From the NCBI RefSeq assembly GCF_000428885.1, contig NZ_AUAU01000013.1, positions 50,859 through 114,858 of the forward strand: a stretch of DNA of 64,000 nucleotides, read 5' to 3'. Each line of letters begins with the position of its first letter. Within the stretch, counting starts at the first letter, position 1. The notes below the pieces were generated by a model. The model was not told the origin of the DNA. It was given only the letters and a program-made list of their open reading frames with translations, and did not search any database. The DNA is from Geothrix fermentans DSM 14018 (GTDB taxonomy: Bacteria > Acidobacteriota > Holophagae > Holophagales > Holophagaceae). A program made the translations under genes and the position numbers. Positions 17,136 through 26,965 of this stretch are shown here, one piece after another.

Positions 17136-20100
17136 ATGTCTGGTCGAGGGTTTTTTCACTCAGTGGCAATCCTCGCAACTGCAGCACTCTTGGCAGGTTG
17201 TGGCGGTGGTGGCGGGGGCTCGGTCACACCCGGCTCCGGCCAGGTCCAAAACAACCCTCCAGCCATCACGGCTATGGCCTATTCGCCCAATGACGTGCCA
17301 CTGAATCCATACTCGAGCTATTCCTTCACCGCCAGCGCTTCCGACCCGGATATTGGTGACAGCGTGGCCAGCTATACCTGGGATTTCGGAGACGGCTCCG
17401 CGCAGGTGAGCGGGTCTTCGGCGACTGTGGCCCACAAGTTCAACAGCGGCACGCTCGATCCCACCAAGGGGGGAACGGTGTCCGTCAGGGTCCAGGCGGT
17501 GGATACCCACGGCCAGGCAAGCAGCTGGTTCACCAAGACCGTGACCGTGGGCGGACAGGCTTCTCCATTGACAGTCACCTTCCTGTCTCCCGCGGCTCCT
17601 GTCTCGCTGCAGGTGGCGAATACGGGCACGGTGTCCCAGTCCTTCCAGATCCAGGTGGTGGATGCCAGCGGAGGCGCGGTTGCCACCTCGGGCATCGTCT
17701 TCAAGCCGGGGGATCCGGTCGCGGGAGCCTCGGTCGTCAGCACTACGAGTGATGGCGGCGGCAAGTACACCATCACGGTCCAGTACCTCCCCGGCACCAT
17801 TGGCAGCAGCCGCACGGCCACGCCAAGCGTCGTGGTGACCAATTCGCTGGGCATTTCCAGCGCCTCCGTCAGCGGTCCGGCGGTCACCCTCGTCACCACG
17901 GGGCCGAACACTGCACCCACGATCACTGTGACCTCGCCCGCGGCTCCGACCACGGCGGTCTACTCCAGCGTGAAGGCCTCCCTGGGGTTCACGCTGACGG
18001 ACCTGGACGGGGATCCTGTGTCCTACTCCGTGGACTGGGGTGATGGGATGGCCGCGGATACCGGTGCCGCCACGAGCGGAACGATGTCCGGCGCTTCCGT
18101 CAGCCTGACCCACGTCTACGCGGACACCTTCACCACGACCTCCAAGGATGCCGTCGTCACCATCACGGCCCAGGACAACCGGAGTGGGGTCGCTCCGGCC
18201 CAGACCCGGACCTTCACGGTCACCTACAACACCTATCCCGTGGCCGTCATCTCCTCTCCTCAGGCCAGCGGAACGCTCCCGAGTCAGACGGACTTGCCCA
18301 CGAACACCACGACGGGCCTCTACAATCCCGCCACCAGCACGAGCCCCGACCTCGTGGTCATTCCCGCGGGCGGGAGCCTGGCCTTCAGCGGCTCCGCCAC
18401 TCCGCCGGCCAGCGGGGGCACTGTGACCTATGCCTGGAGTTTCCCTGGCGGCGTTCCGTCCAGCTCCAGCTCCCAGACTCCTCCGACCATCGTCTATCCG
18501 GGGACTGCCGGGCAGACCATCGCCTACCTCGCCACGCTGACGGTCACGGACAGCCTGAACCGGGCCTCTTCGACGGGAACTCCCGGTAACATCGCTCCGC
18601 CGGCACCGAAGACCTATCAAAAGTGGGTGGTCGTCGACGGTGCTCACACCCAGAACTTCAACCTGAGTTTCCTCTACCGGCAGAAGCCCGAGAGCGGATC
18701 TGACATCTTCACCCCCGCGACCCTGCCCGCCAATGGGTTCGGCGCCCTGATCCAGGTGTTCCAGGATGGCCAGTTCACCTCCATCGCCGTGAAGGACCAG
18801 GCCAACCGGGCGGTGGTGCAGATTCCCGTCCGATCGAACCTCCCCTTCTACGTCAAGATCCCCACCTTCGGGCCTGACACCCATGGCTACCTGCTGCGGA
18901 TCCCCAATGCACCCACGGGCGCCTTCGCGGACACCTCGCTCGGGACTTCCATCGGCACCGGATCGAGTTTCGGATTCGGGAATCCGGGTTCTGCCACGGG
19001 CCCCTGGGACCCGACCCTGCGCATCGTGACGGCCCAGGGGTTCGGGACCGAGGCCTCGTCGGTCGGGCAGCGCCGGATGCTCGGGAACATCCAGACTTCC
19101 GGATTGTTCGATTCGAACATGGCCGGCGGGATCTCCCCGGTGGCTCCCAACACCCGCTGGATGGACCGCCTTTCCGTCCCGGGGAATGATCCCACAGGCA
19201 GCATCCAGTGGACCCAGAACTCCAACCTGGCCTTCGGCTTCAGCGGGATCCCCGCCTACCAGGAGTTCAGCGAGTGGACCCTCTTCGCCAAGACCTGGAC
19301 CGATGCGACGGTGGCGCCAAAAGCCCAAGGTTTCAACACATCCCCCGGGGCTCCCGGGGACATGGGGTTCATCGTCGACTACCCCAAGTACTCTCCCATC
19401 ACCAAGCCTTCGGATGCCTATTCGATCACGTCCCTTCAGGCCTTCCGAGTGCCAGCCAGTTCGACGGATCCCTACGATTTCAATGCTGGGGCCAACGCCT
19501 TCAACGACCTGGGCCTGACGGTCGGCATGGGCGCCAAGGAGAACGCGGCGGCGGGGACTTTCATGAACGCCATCGTGAACGGATCCCAGGGGACGACTCC
19601 GCTTCAGGGCGGCATCACTGGATTCGCCATCCCCTTCGATTCCAACGATCCTGACCGGATTCCGGACAAGGCCCTCACCGGGGCATTCAACGGAACCCTG
19701 AGCACCCTCTCCTACGCGGACTACCTCTGGTCCCGGGTCTGGGCGCGTCCCTTCATCCTGAACCGCACCTCGCTGGGTTCGACCGACACAGCTTCGGACC
19801 TGTCTGTTTTCAAGGGATTCATCTACGCTGCGCCCGCCCTCTGGCCGAAGAACACCACCTCGATCAGCCCGGACAACAGCAGGATCGACCTGACGGCGAA
19901 CGGCTACACCACCTTCGATGCCTCCATGGCCCCGGTCGGAATCGGGACCGCGCCCTCCACCCAGGGTGTGGGCCACTTCTACTGGACCGCCTTCACACCC
20001 TTCTACTCCGCGGCTGGCGGATCGGTCATCAGCCGGACCTGGCAGGCCGACAGCTCCGGCCAGTTCCCGACGACCTTCAGCGGGGCTTCCGCCACGGGAG

Positions 20101-20702
20101 ATGCCCTGAGTGCCTGGGGATTCACGCCCCCCATCTCCCTCGTGGTGGACAAGCGGGGCCGCGACGCACAGGGCGCCCTCAACGGGCAGACCTCGGGCGG
20201 ATACCGCATCACCTGGTTCAATCCCACGAAGGATGCCAGCGGCAACGTGGTGCCTCCGGACTTCTGGGTGGTGGACGTCCAGGCCAACGGCCTGACCCAG
20301 GACTTCATGCTGGCGGCCGGCTATCCGGCCACTCAGTCGATCAGCGACCCGGTCCTGACGGATTCGAGGACTTTCCTGCCATCGGGCGCCAGCACCTACC
20401 AGGCCGGCGACAAGGCCGGCCCGGGCTACTGCTGGTTCGATCTCCCGCTGGAACTGCGTCCGACGAGCGGCACCGCGATCATCACCGTGTTCGCCGTGAA
20501 ATCCATCCACACGAACCGGAGCGTCAATTCGCCCGAGCGGCCCCTGAACCGCACCGACTGGATCGAGGCAGTGAAGACCGCCACGCCGAATGTGACGATC
20601 AAGCCCATCTCCGGTGATGTCACCTACGGACACAAGATCGTCTTCAACTACCCCTGGGACATCGTGGTGGTGAACAGCGCCCTGACTCAGGTCGCCCCTT
20701 GA
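17136..20702 (+). CDS. Large PKD-domain surface lipoprotein
   Basis: A 1188-residue exported lipoprotein. The lipobox is LLAGC with lipid-Cys near residue 25, followed by a Gly-rich spacer. Two or three immunoglobulin-like repeats follow: a PKD-type fold with YTWDFGDGSAQ near 85, a Dystroglycan/cadherin-like segment with VDWGDGMAADTG near 300, and a third with TYAWSFPGG near 435. The remaining 700 residues are rich in Asn, Ser, Thr and aromatic residues with no family I recognise. The GGAGG-spaced ATG fixes the start. It is probably an adhesin or polymer-binding surface protein, working with the outer-membrane protein encoded next. Codon use is visibly less GC-biased than in flanking genes. 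Confidence 0.75.
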   Translation: MSGRGFFHSVAILATAALLAGCGGGGGGSVTPGSGQVQNNPPAITAMAYSPNDVPLNPYSSYSFTASASDPDIGDSVASYTWDFGDGSAQVSGSSATVAHKFNSGTLDPTKGGTVSVRVQAVDTHGQASSWFTKTVTVGGQASPLTVTFLSPAAPVSLQVANTGTVSQSFQIQVVDASGGAVATSGIVFKPGDPVAGASVVSTTSDGGGKYTITVQYLPGTIGSSRTATPSVVVTNSLGISSASVSGPAVTLVTTGPNTAPTITVTSPAAPTTAVYSSVKASLGFTLTDLDGDPVSYSVDWGDGMAADTGAATSGTMSGASVSLTHVYADTFTTTSKDAVVTITAQDNRSGVAPAQTRTFTVTYNTYPVAVISSPQASGTLPSQTDLPTNTTTGLYNPATSTSPDLVVIPAGGSLAFSGSATPPASGGTVTYAWSFPGGVPSSSSSQTPPTIVYPGTAGQTIAYLATLTVTDSLNRASSTGTPGNIAPPAPKTYQKWVVVDGAHTQNFNLSFLYRQKPESGSDIFTPATLPANGFGALIQVFQDGQFTSIAVKDQANRAVVQIPVRSNLPFYVKIPTFGPDTHGYLLRIPNAPTGAFADTSLGTSIGTGSSFGFGNPGSATGPWDPTLRIVTAQGFGTEASSVGQRRMLGNIQTSGLFDSNMAGGISPVAPNTRWMDRLSVPGNDPTGSIQWTQNSNLAFGFSGIPAYQEFSEWTLFAKTWTDATVAPKAQGFNTSPGAPGDMGFIVDYPKYSPITKPSDAYSITSLQAFRVPASSTDPYDFNAGANAFNDLGLTVGMGAKENAAAGTFMNAIVNGSQGTTPLQGGITGFAIPFDSNDPDRIPDKALTGAFNGTLSTLSYADYLWSRVWARPFILNRTSLGSTDTASDLSVFKGFIYAAPALWPKNTTSISPDNSRIDLTANGYTTFDASMAPVGIGTAPSTQGVGHFYWTAFTPFYSAAGGSVISRTWQADSSGQFPTTFSGASATGDALSAWGFTPPISLVVDKRGRDAQGALNGQTSGGYRITWFNPTKDASGNVVPPDFWVVDVQANGLTQDFMLAAGYPATQSISDPVLTDSRTFLPSGASTYQAGDKAGPGYCWFDLPLELRPTSGTAIITVFAVKSIHTNRSVNSPERPLNRTDWIEAVKTATPNVTIKPISGDVTYGHKIVFNYPWDIVVVNSALTQVAP

Positions 20703-20740
20703 AACCATCCCTTTCCCATTCACGTCTCTCTGGAGGATCC

Positions 20741-21439
20741 GTGAGGAAATCGTTCCTATTCGGCTGTCTTTTCGCGCCGGCCCTGATGTTCGCCCAGTCC
20801 ACCGACGGTGGGACGGCCAAGGTCCAGGTCTTCGTCGATTCGACCTCTTTCCATGCCTATGATCTGGCCAGCGTCGGCGGCTTCACGTTTGAGGACAAGG
20901 CCAAGGAGCAGGTTGGCGTAGGCCTCCGTTGCCTCCTGGCCTTTCCGGAGGCACCGAACTGGGATTTGGAATTCGCCGGACGCTTCCCCCAGAAATCCAA
21001 GTTCCAGCTCAACGCTGCGGGTGGCGGGACCCTGGTGGACAACACCCATGTGGATCTCCGTTATTCATGGTGGTCCCTCGGGGTCGGCTATTCGCTGCGC
21101 CCCTCCTCTTCCTTCGAGTTGGGTTTCCACCTGGAAGGGAGGGGAGAGAATCTGAAGGTGGATGGCACGACTTATGCCATCAATGGCGGTGTCCTGTCTT
21201 CCTATCCTGCCTCCCAGAGCGTGACCTTCTGGCGCCCCTGGGCGCGGATCAGCGCAGACATCTCGTTCCCGACCCGGAGCGGATGGGCCCCCTATGTCGG
21301 CGCGGACGTCTCCGGAGCGCTGAAGAACACCAGCCAGGACGGCATCCAGCTGCTGACTGACGGCATCCACGACAACACGATGCTGAAGTCCATGGCGCCG
21401 CGCTGGAACGCCTCTGTCTACGTGGGGGTCAGGTTCTGA
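20741..21439 (+). CDS. Outer-membrane beta-barrel protein
   Basis: A 232-residue exported protein. The GTG start follows GGAGG by four bases. The signal peptide is RKSFLFGCLFAPALMFAQ. The mature part alternates hydrophobic and polar residues as in small beta barrels (VDLRYSWWSLGVGYSLRPS, FELGFHLEGRGENLKV) and ends VYVGVRF, a C-terminal Phe typical of BAM-assembled proteins. It starts 38 bases after the large lipoprotein, so the two are probably cotranscribed and may form a surface complex. No enzymatic motif is seen. Confidence 0.75.
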   Translation: MRKSFLFGCLFAPALMFAQSTDGGTAKVQVFVDSTSFHAYDLASVGGFTFEDKAKEQVGVGLRCLLAFPEAPNWDLEFAGRFPQKSKFQLNAAGGGTLVDNTHVDLRYSWWSLGVGYSLRPSSSFELGFHLEGRGENLKVDGTTYAINGGVLSSYPASQSVTFWRPWARISADISFPTRSGWAPYVGADVSGALKNTSQDGIQLLTDGIHDNTMLKSMAPRWNASVYVGVRF

Positions 21440-21457
21440 TACACAGCCGGAAGGACA

Positions 21458-21491
21458 GGGCGGAAACCGTCCACATAGGCGGTTTCCGCCC
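21458..21491. terminator. Hairpin between OMP gene and M28 fragment
   Basis: GGGCGGAAACCG at 21458-21469 pairs with CGGTTTCCGCCC at 21480-21491 around a ten-base loop. It sits at the convergent junction after the outer-membrane protein gene and could end transcription from either side, although no strong T-run follows. Confidence 0.6.
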
Positions 21492-21500
21492 CGTCCCGTG

Positions 21501-21706
21501 CTACCGGAAGCTCACGTCCGACTGGGCCAGGGCGTAGGCGAAGCTGGCCAGGGTGGCGGCGTTGTCGGCGAGGTCGTCCGGGTCCACCCAGTCGAAGCTG
21601 TCGGCGTGGGTGTGGTGCACTTCGAAGAGGGCAATCTTCCCCTTCACGGCCGCGCTCAGCTTGTCGAGCTCGTCGAAGGAACCCACCACCACGTCGGCTG
21701 TGAGGG
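21501..21706 (-). pseudogene. Decayed, internally deleted copy of the M28 peptidase 3' end
   Basis: This reads as the last part of the intact M28 peptidase at 25599-26957. Its upstream half matches the TADVVVVGSFDELDKL block, and its downstream half matches the C-terminus HHTHADTLDKVDPDDL through ALAQSDMRF. The two halves, 264 codons apart in the intact gene, are joined in frame. In the intact gene both sides of the join carry the same 11 bases GCACGTCGAAG (25715-25725 and 26507-26517), so deletion by recombination between these repeats explains the structure. The fragment lacks every metal ligand except the last His region and has no start signal. Homology stops just before the GH130 stop codon. 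Confidence 0.88.
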
Positions 21707-21712
21707 GCGCGT

Positions 21713-23170
21713 TCAGCCCTGCAGCGCGGCGAGCAGGTCATCCAGAGGGACGCTCACGATGGTCGAGGCCCGGTCGCTCATGGCATAGGGGAGGACGAGG
21801 TCGCGGCCGTGCAGGAGGGCTCCGCAGCTGTAGACGACGTTGGGCACGTACCCTTCCCGCCCCGGGCCCTCGGGTATGAGCAAGGGCTCCCGCAGACGGC
21901 CGATGACTTTCGTCGGATCGTGCAGATCAAGCAGGGCGGCCCCGATGCAGTATTTGCGCATGGGGCCGACACCATGGGTGAGTACCAGCCAGCCGGCCTC
22001 GGTCTCGATGGGTGATCCGCAATTGCCGATCTTCACGGATTCCCACATCTCGGCAGGTCGGAGGAGCACGGTCGAATCGCTCCAGTGATGGGGGTTGTCC
22101 GAGAACATGATGAAGAGGTTCTCGTCATCCTGCCGGGACAGCATCGCATAGCTGCCATCGATCCGCCGGGGGAAGAGGGCCATGCCCTTGTTCTGCACGG
22201 CCGTGCCATTCAGCGTGAGGATGCGGAAATGGAGGAAATCCCTGGTCTCGATGAGCTGGGGCAGGATGGCGTGTCCGTTGTAGGCCGTGTAGGTGGCGTA
22301 GTACATCGCCGAGCCGTCGTCCTCGACGAAGCGGACGAACCGCGCGTCCTCGATGCCGTGACTCTCGTTCGTGGAGACGGGGAAGATGATCCGCTCGCTC
22401 ATGGCGAGTTTGGAGGGGAAGTGGATCTCGTAGTTGGAATCAGCCAGCCACTGGATGCAGCGGAGCGTGTTGCTGAGGTCCTGGGTGAGGGGCCGGGTTT
22501 CGCGCCGGATGCGGTGGACGCACTGGTTCAGATCGCTCCGGGTGAAGGTCTCCCCGAGGGCATCCATCACCATGGACGCGTGCCCGTTCTCGAAGCCCAT
22601 TTCGTGCAGCTTGACGATGAAGGGCAGCTTCTTGTGGCTGGGATTGGGGTTGAGGTCCGGCAACGCCACGAAGGGCGAGACGGGGTCCATGCGGAGGTTC
22701 CCATCCGAGTCGATGAGGCCGGTCCGGAACTCGATGGAGGAGACGTGCCCTTCGCCCGTGGCCCGCAGGCTGAGGATGAACCGCAGGGCCCCTGTGGGTA
22801 CGCCCTCCTGGTCGGGATGCGGGACGATGGAGGGATTGAACAGGGCCGCGGATTCGAGCGCGTACTCTCCCGAGAACAGGGCGCCGATGAGGAGCTTGCG
22901 TGCATGGGTGAGGGGCCGGTGCGTGAAAATGTGGGGCAGCACCCTCTCGAAATTCGCCAGCAGAGGCGTTTCGATGTCGAGGTGCCTGGAGCTGAAGTCC
23001 ATCAGCATGGACGCCAGATCATGCGTGGTCTCCTCCTCGCTCAAGGCAAGCGCCCGTCCCAGGATGGTGGTGATCCGGTGCGCGCTGGAGGGGATGAAGG
23101 GGCGGATGATGACCCGTGCGCTCTGGGGCGTGAATGCCACATCGTGGCGGCGGAACGGAATGGTCGTCAT
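21713..23170 (-). CDS. GH130-family glycoside phosphorylase/hydrolase
   Basis: A 485-residue five-bladed propeller enzyme of the GH130 type, which phosphorolyses or hydrolyses beta-mannosides. Typical segments are NESHGIEDARFVRFVEDDG, YATYTAYNG, MALFPRRIDGSYAMLSRQD, and the C-terminal VLTHGVGPMRKYCIGAALLD followed by EGYVPNVVYSCGALLHGRDL. GIEDARF holds the conserved Asp of the active site. The first 100 residues (MTTIPFRRHDVAFTPQSARV) form the extended N-terminus of the long GH130 subgroup. It overlaps the upstream glycosyltransferase by four bases (ATGA), so they are translationally coupled. Family is firm. Whether it acts as phosphorylase or hydrolase is not decided. Confidence 0.87.
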   Translation of the reverse strand: MTTIPFRRHDVAFTPQSARVIIRPFIPSSAHRITTILGRALALSEEETTHDLASMLMDFSSRHLDIETPLLANFERVLPHIFTHRPLTHARKLLIGALFSGEYALESAALFNPSIVPHPDQEGVPTGALRFILSLRATGEGHVSSIEFRTGLIDSDGNLRMDPVSPFVALPDLNPNPSHKKLPFIVKLHEMGFENGHASMVMDALGETFTRSDLNQCVHRIRRETRPLTQDLSNTLRCIQWLADSNYEIHFPSKLAMSERIIFPVSTNESHGIEDARFVRFVEDDGSAMYYATYTAYNGHAILPQLIETRDFLHFRILTLNGTAVQNKGMALFPRRIDGSYAMLSRQDDENLFIMFSDNPHHWSDSTVLLRPAEMWESVKIGNCGSPIETEAGWLVLTHGVGPMRKYCIGAALLDLHDPTKVIGRLREPLLIPEGPGREGYVPNVVYSCGALLHGRDLVLPYAMSDRASTIVSVPLDDLLAALQG

Positions 23171-25449
23171 GAGGTCCGGCCAGGCGCAGATTCGAAGGCG
23201 TGTTCGGCGACGTTCATTTCGGCGAGGGCCAAGTGGAAGGCCAGGGTGGATTCTGCGCCCTGGTTCTCGCTGATCCGATCCGGGTGCAACCCATCGCTGC
23301 ACCCCCCGCTGTGGGAGTCGTACAGCGGCAGGCCCAGGTCGTTGCGGCCCAGGAACCACTCGAAGGCCCGCTTCGCCTCGCGCAGCCAGAGATCCTCCCG
23401 GGTGGCGTGGAAGGCCGCCAGGCAGGCGGAAACCATGGATTGGGCCTCCAAGGGTTGCTGATCGAAGTAGGCATGGACACCGCCGTTCACGTAGAAACCG
23501 TTGCTCCCGATGGGGCGGAAGTGGCCCGCCTGGGTCTTCTGGATGGAGATCAGCCAACCCAGGGACTTGAGCGCGATCTCCTGCGCCTCGAGGTGGCCCA
23601 GATCCTGGCCGCTGAGGAGCAGGGCCTGGCAGAGCCGGCCGTTATCGTAGGTGGCGCTGGGTTCGAACCAGGGCCAGTTCTCGGTGGCGCACTCTTTCCA
23701 GAGGCCGACGAGCCGGGTCATCAGGGCCTCCTGCAGGATCTGCGCCTGGGAATGAGCCGGGAAGGACCGCAGGAATTCGTGGAGGCCCAGCAGGGTGAAC
23801 GCCCAGGCCCGGGGGGACGAAAAGGCTCCCACCGCGGGCAGGCCGCGTTCGAAGAGCTGGAATGAAAGGCGTTGATGGCCTGGGTTGCGGGAACGGCCCG
23901 CGCCGGTGCCCGTGGCCCAGAGGGCGCGCGCGTGGCTGTCCTCGCTGCCGGATTCCTCCAGCCATTGCCGCCCGTGGCTCATGAAGTTCCTGAAGCGGCC
24001 GATTCCGGGGTTGAAGGCGGCCGCGAGGAAGGCCAGGTAGCTCGTGGCCAGGCGGTCGAGACCTTCAGATGGGGGGTGGCCTCCGGATTCATCCAGCAGG
24101 TTGCACAGGATGAAGGCCCTCGCGTTGTCGTCCGTGCAATAGCCTTCATGGAAGTTCGGCACGTTGAAGGTGGCGTGCTGGAGCATGCCCGTGCCGTCGC
24201 TCATGCGAACGATGTGATCGAGCCGGAGCGGAGGAAGCTCGTAGGGGCGGCTGGCGAGGGTCCAACCGGCGAAGGCCGAGCGGGGGGCGGCCCTCCGTTC
24301 GGAGCGGGCGCGCTGGAAGGATTCGATGAACCGCTCTGCCACTGCGGGCCAGATCATCGCGCGTCCCAGCCGGTAGGCCCCGTCTCGCGTCGCCTTCAGG
24401 CGTACCGGGTCGTCGAGGTAGGCGCACACGCCTTCGGCAATGGCCTGTGGATCCCGGAAGGGCACCAGGATGCCGCGGCCTCCGGCGAGCAGCTCCTGCG
24501 CGTGCCAGTAGGGTGTGGAGACCACCGCCTTGCCGGCGCCGAAGACGTAGGCCAGGGTGCCTGAGGTGATCTGCGCCTCGTTGAGGTAGGGGGTGAGGTA
24601 GATGTCGGTGGCGCCGATGAACTCTTTGAGGTCATCCAGGGACACGAAGCGGTTGTAGAAGATCACGTGCTCCTTGACGCCGCGATCCTCCGCCAGCCGT
24701 TCGAGGCTCAGGCGGTAGCTCTCGCCTTCGCGGGCGACGAGATGGGGATGGGTGGCACCCAGCACAAGATAGACCACGTTCGGATGCCGCTTCACGATCT
24801 CCGGCAGCGCCTCGATGGCGTATTCGATGCCCTTTCCCGGCCCGAGCAGGCCGAAGGTGAGCAGGACCATGCGGCCTTCCACGCCGAGCTGGGACTTGTA
24901 GAAGCCTGAGTCGATGAAGGGAATGTCCGGGATGCCGTGGGGGATGAGGTCCACCTTGGCCTCTGGCACCGCGTAGGTATCGCGCAGGATCTCCGCGCCC
25001 TTTTCGGCCATGACCACCAGGCGGCTGCTGCGGCGGATCAGTTCCTCCATCACACTCCTCTGCGCCGGGCTCGGGTCACGCAGGATCGTGTGCAGGGTGG
25101 TGACCACCGGCATCCGCACTTCCCGGAGCAGGGCCAGCAGGTGGCTTCCGGCCGCCCCTCCGAAGATGCCGAACTCGTGCTGGACGCAGAGGATGTCTGC
25201 ATTGTTGAAATTCAGGAAATCCGCTGCGCGCCGGTACGAATCCAGATCCTTCTCATCCAGTTCGAAGCGCACTCGGTCCGGGTAGTCATAGCCCTCGATG
25301 CGGTCGTTCACAGCGCCCGCGAAACATTGGGAACCGGGGGCCGCGGCCGCCACGGCCTCGCACAGGTCGTGCGTGAATGTGGCGATTCCGCAGAGCCGGG
25401 GCAGAAAGCCACCCAGAAAGGCCATGCGATCTGGCAGGGCGGAGTCCAT
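23167..25449 (-). CDS. Glycosyltransferase (GT4-like) fused to an alpha/alpha-barrel domain
   Basis: A 760-residue fusion. Residues 1-400 are a GT-B glycosyltransferase: FLPRLCGIATFTHDL at the N-terminal donor fold, CVQHEFGIFGG, LIPHGIPDIPF, LLTFGLLGPGKGIEYAIEAL, and the acidic nucleotide-sugar motif around YLNEAQITSGTLAYVFGAGK. Residues about 420-760 look like an alpha/alpha toroid glycosidase-like domain (GYCTDDNARAFILCNLLD, WPWFEPSATYDNGRLCQALL). The frame stays open far upstream, but the ATG at 25449 with GAGGGAGA seven bases before it is the real start. It is coupled to the GH130 gene by an ATGA overlap. The pair probably makes and trims a mannose-containing oligosaccharide. That role is inferred. 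Confidence 0.85.
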   Translation of the reverse strand: MDSALPDRMAFLGGFLPRLCGIATFTHDLCEAVAAAAPGSQCFAGAVNDRIEGYDYPDRVRFELDEKDLDSYRRAADFLNFNNADILCVQHEFGIFGGAAGSHLLALLREVRMPVVTTLHTILRDPSPAQRSVMEELIRRSSRLVVMAEKGAEILRDTYAVPEAKVDLIPHGIPDIPFIDSGFYKSQLGVEGRMVLLTFGLLGPGKGIEYAIEALPEIVKRHPNVVYLVLGATHPHLVAREGESYRLSLERLAEDRGVKEHVIFYNRFVSLDDLKEFIGATDIYLTPYLNEAQITSGTLAYVFGAGKAVVSTPYWHAQELLAGGRGILVPFRDPQAIAEGVCAYLDDPVRLKATRDGAYRLGRAMIWPAVAERFIESFQRARSERRAAPRSAFAGWTLASRPYELPPLRLDHIVRMSDGTGMLQHATFNVPNFHEGYCTDDNARAFILCNLLDESGGHPPSEGLDRLATSYLAFLAAAFNPGIGRFRNFMSHGRQWLEESGSEDSHARALWATGTGAGRSRNPGHQRLSFQLFERGLPAVGAFSSPRAWAFTLLGLHEFLRSFPAHSQAQILQEALMTRLVGLWKECATENWPWFEPSATYDNGRLCQALLLSGQDLGHLEAQEIALKSLGWLISIQKTQAGHFRPIGSNGFYVNGGVHAYFDQQPLEAQSMVSACLAAFHATREDLWLREAKRAFEWFLGRNDLGLPLYDSHSGGCSDGLHPDRISENQGAESTLAFHLALAEMNVAEHAFESAPGRTS

Positions 25450-25598
25450 CGATGAATCTCCCTCATTCGCTGCAACACGTCGCAGCGCGCCCAGTTGTGA
25501 AGGACTGAGGTTACCACCAGCGTGGCAACACCATCTCCTGGGCTGGAGGGAGGCTGTGATCGGGCGGACCCCGGGCCAGGGCCCGCGGCGGAATGAGG

Positions 25599-26957
<1,359 letters not shown>

Positions 26958-26965
26958 GCCTCATC

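Noticed and set aside
17160..20723. 1187-codon open frame antisense to the PKD lipoprotein
   Set aside because: Its product is Arg/Gly-rich with no domain. The plus strand has a signal peptide, lipobox and ribosome site.
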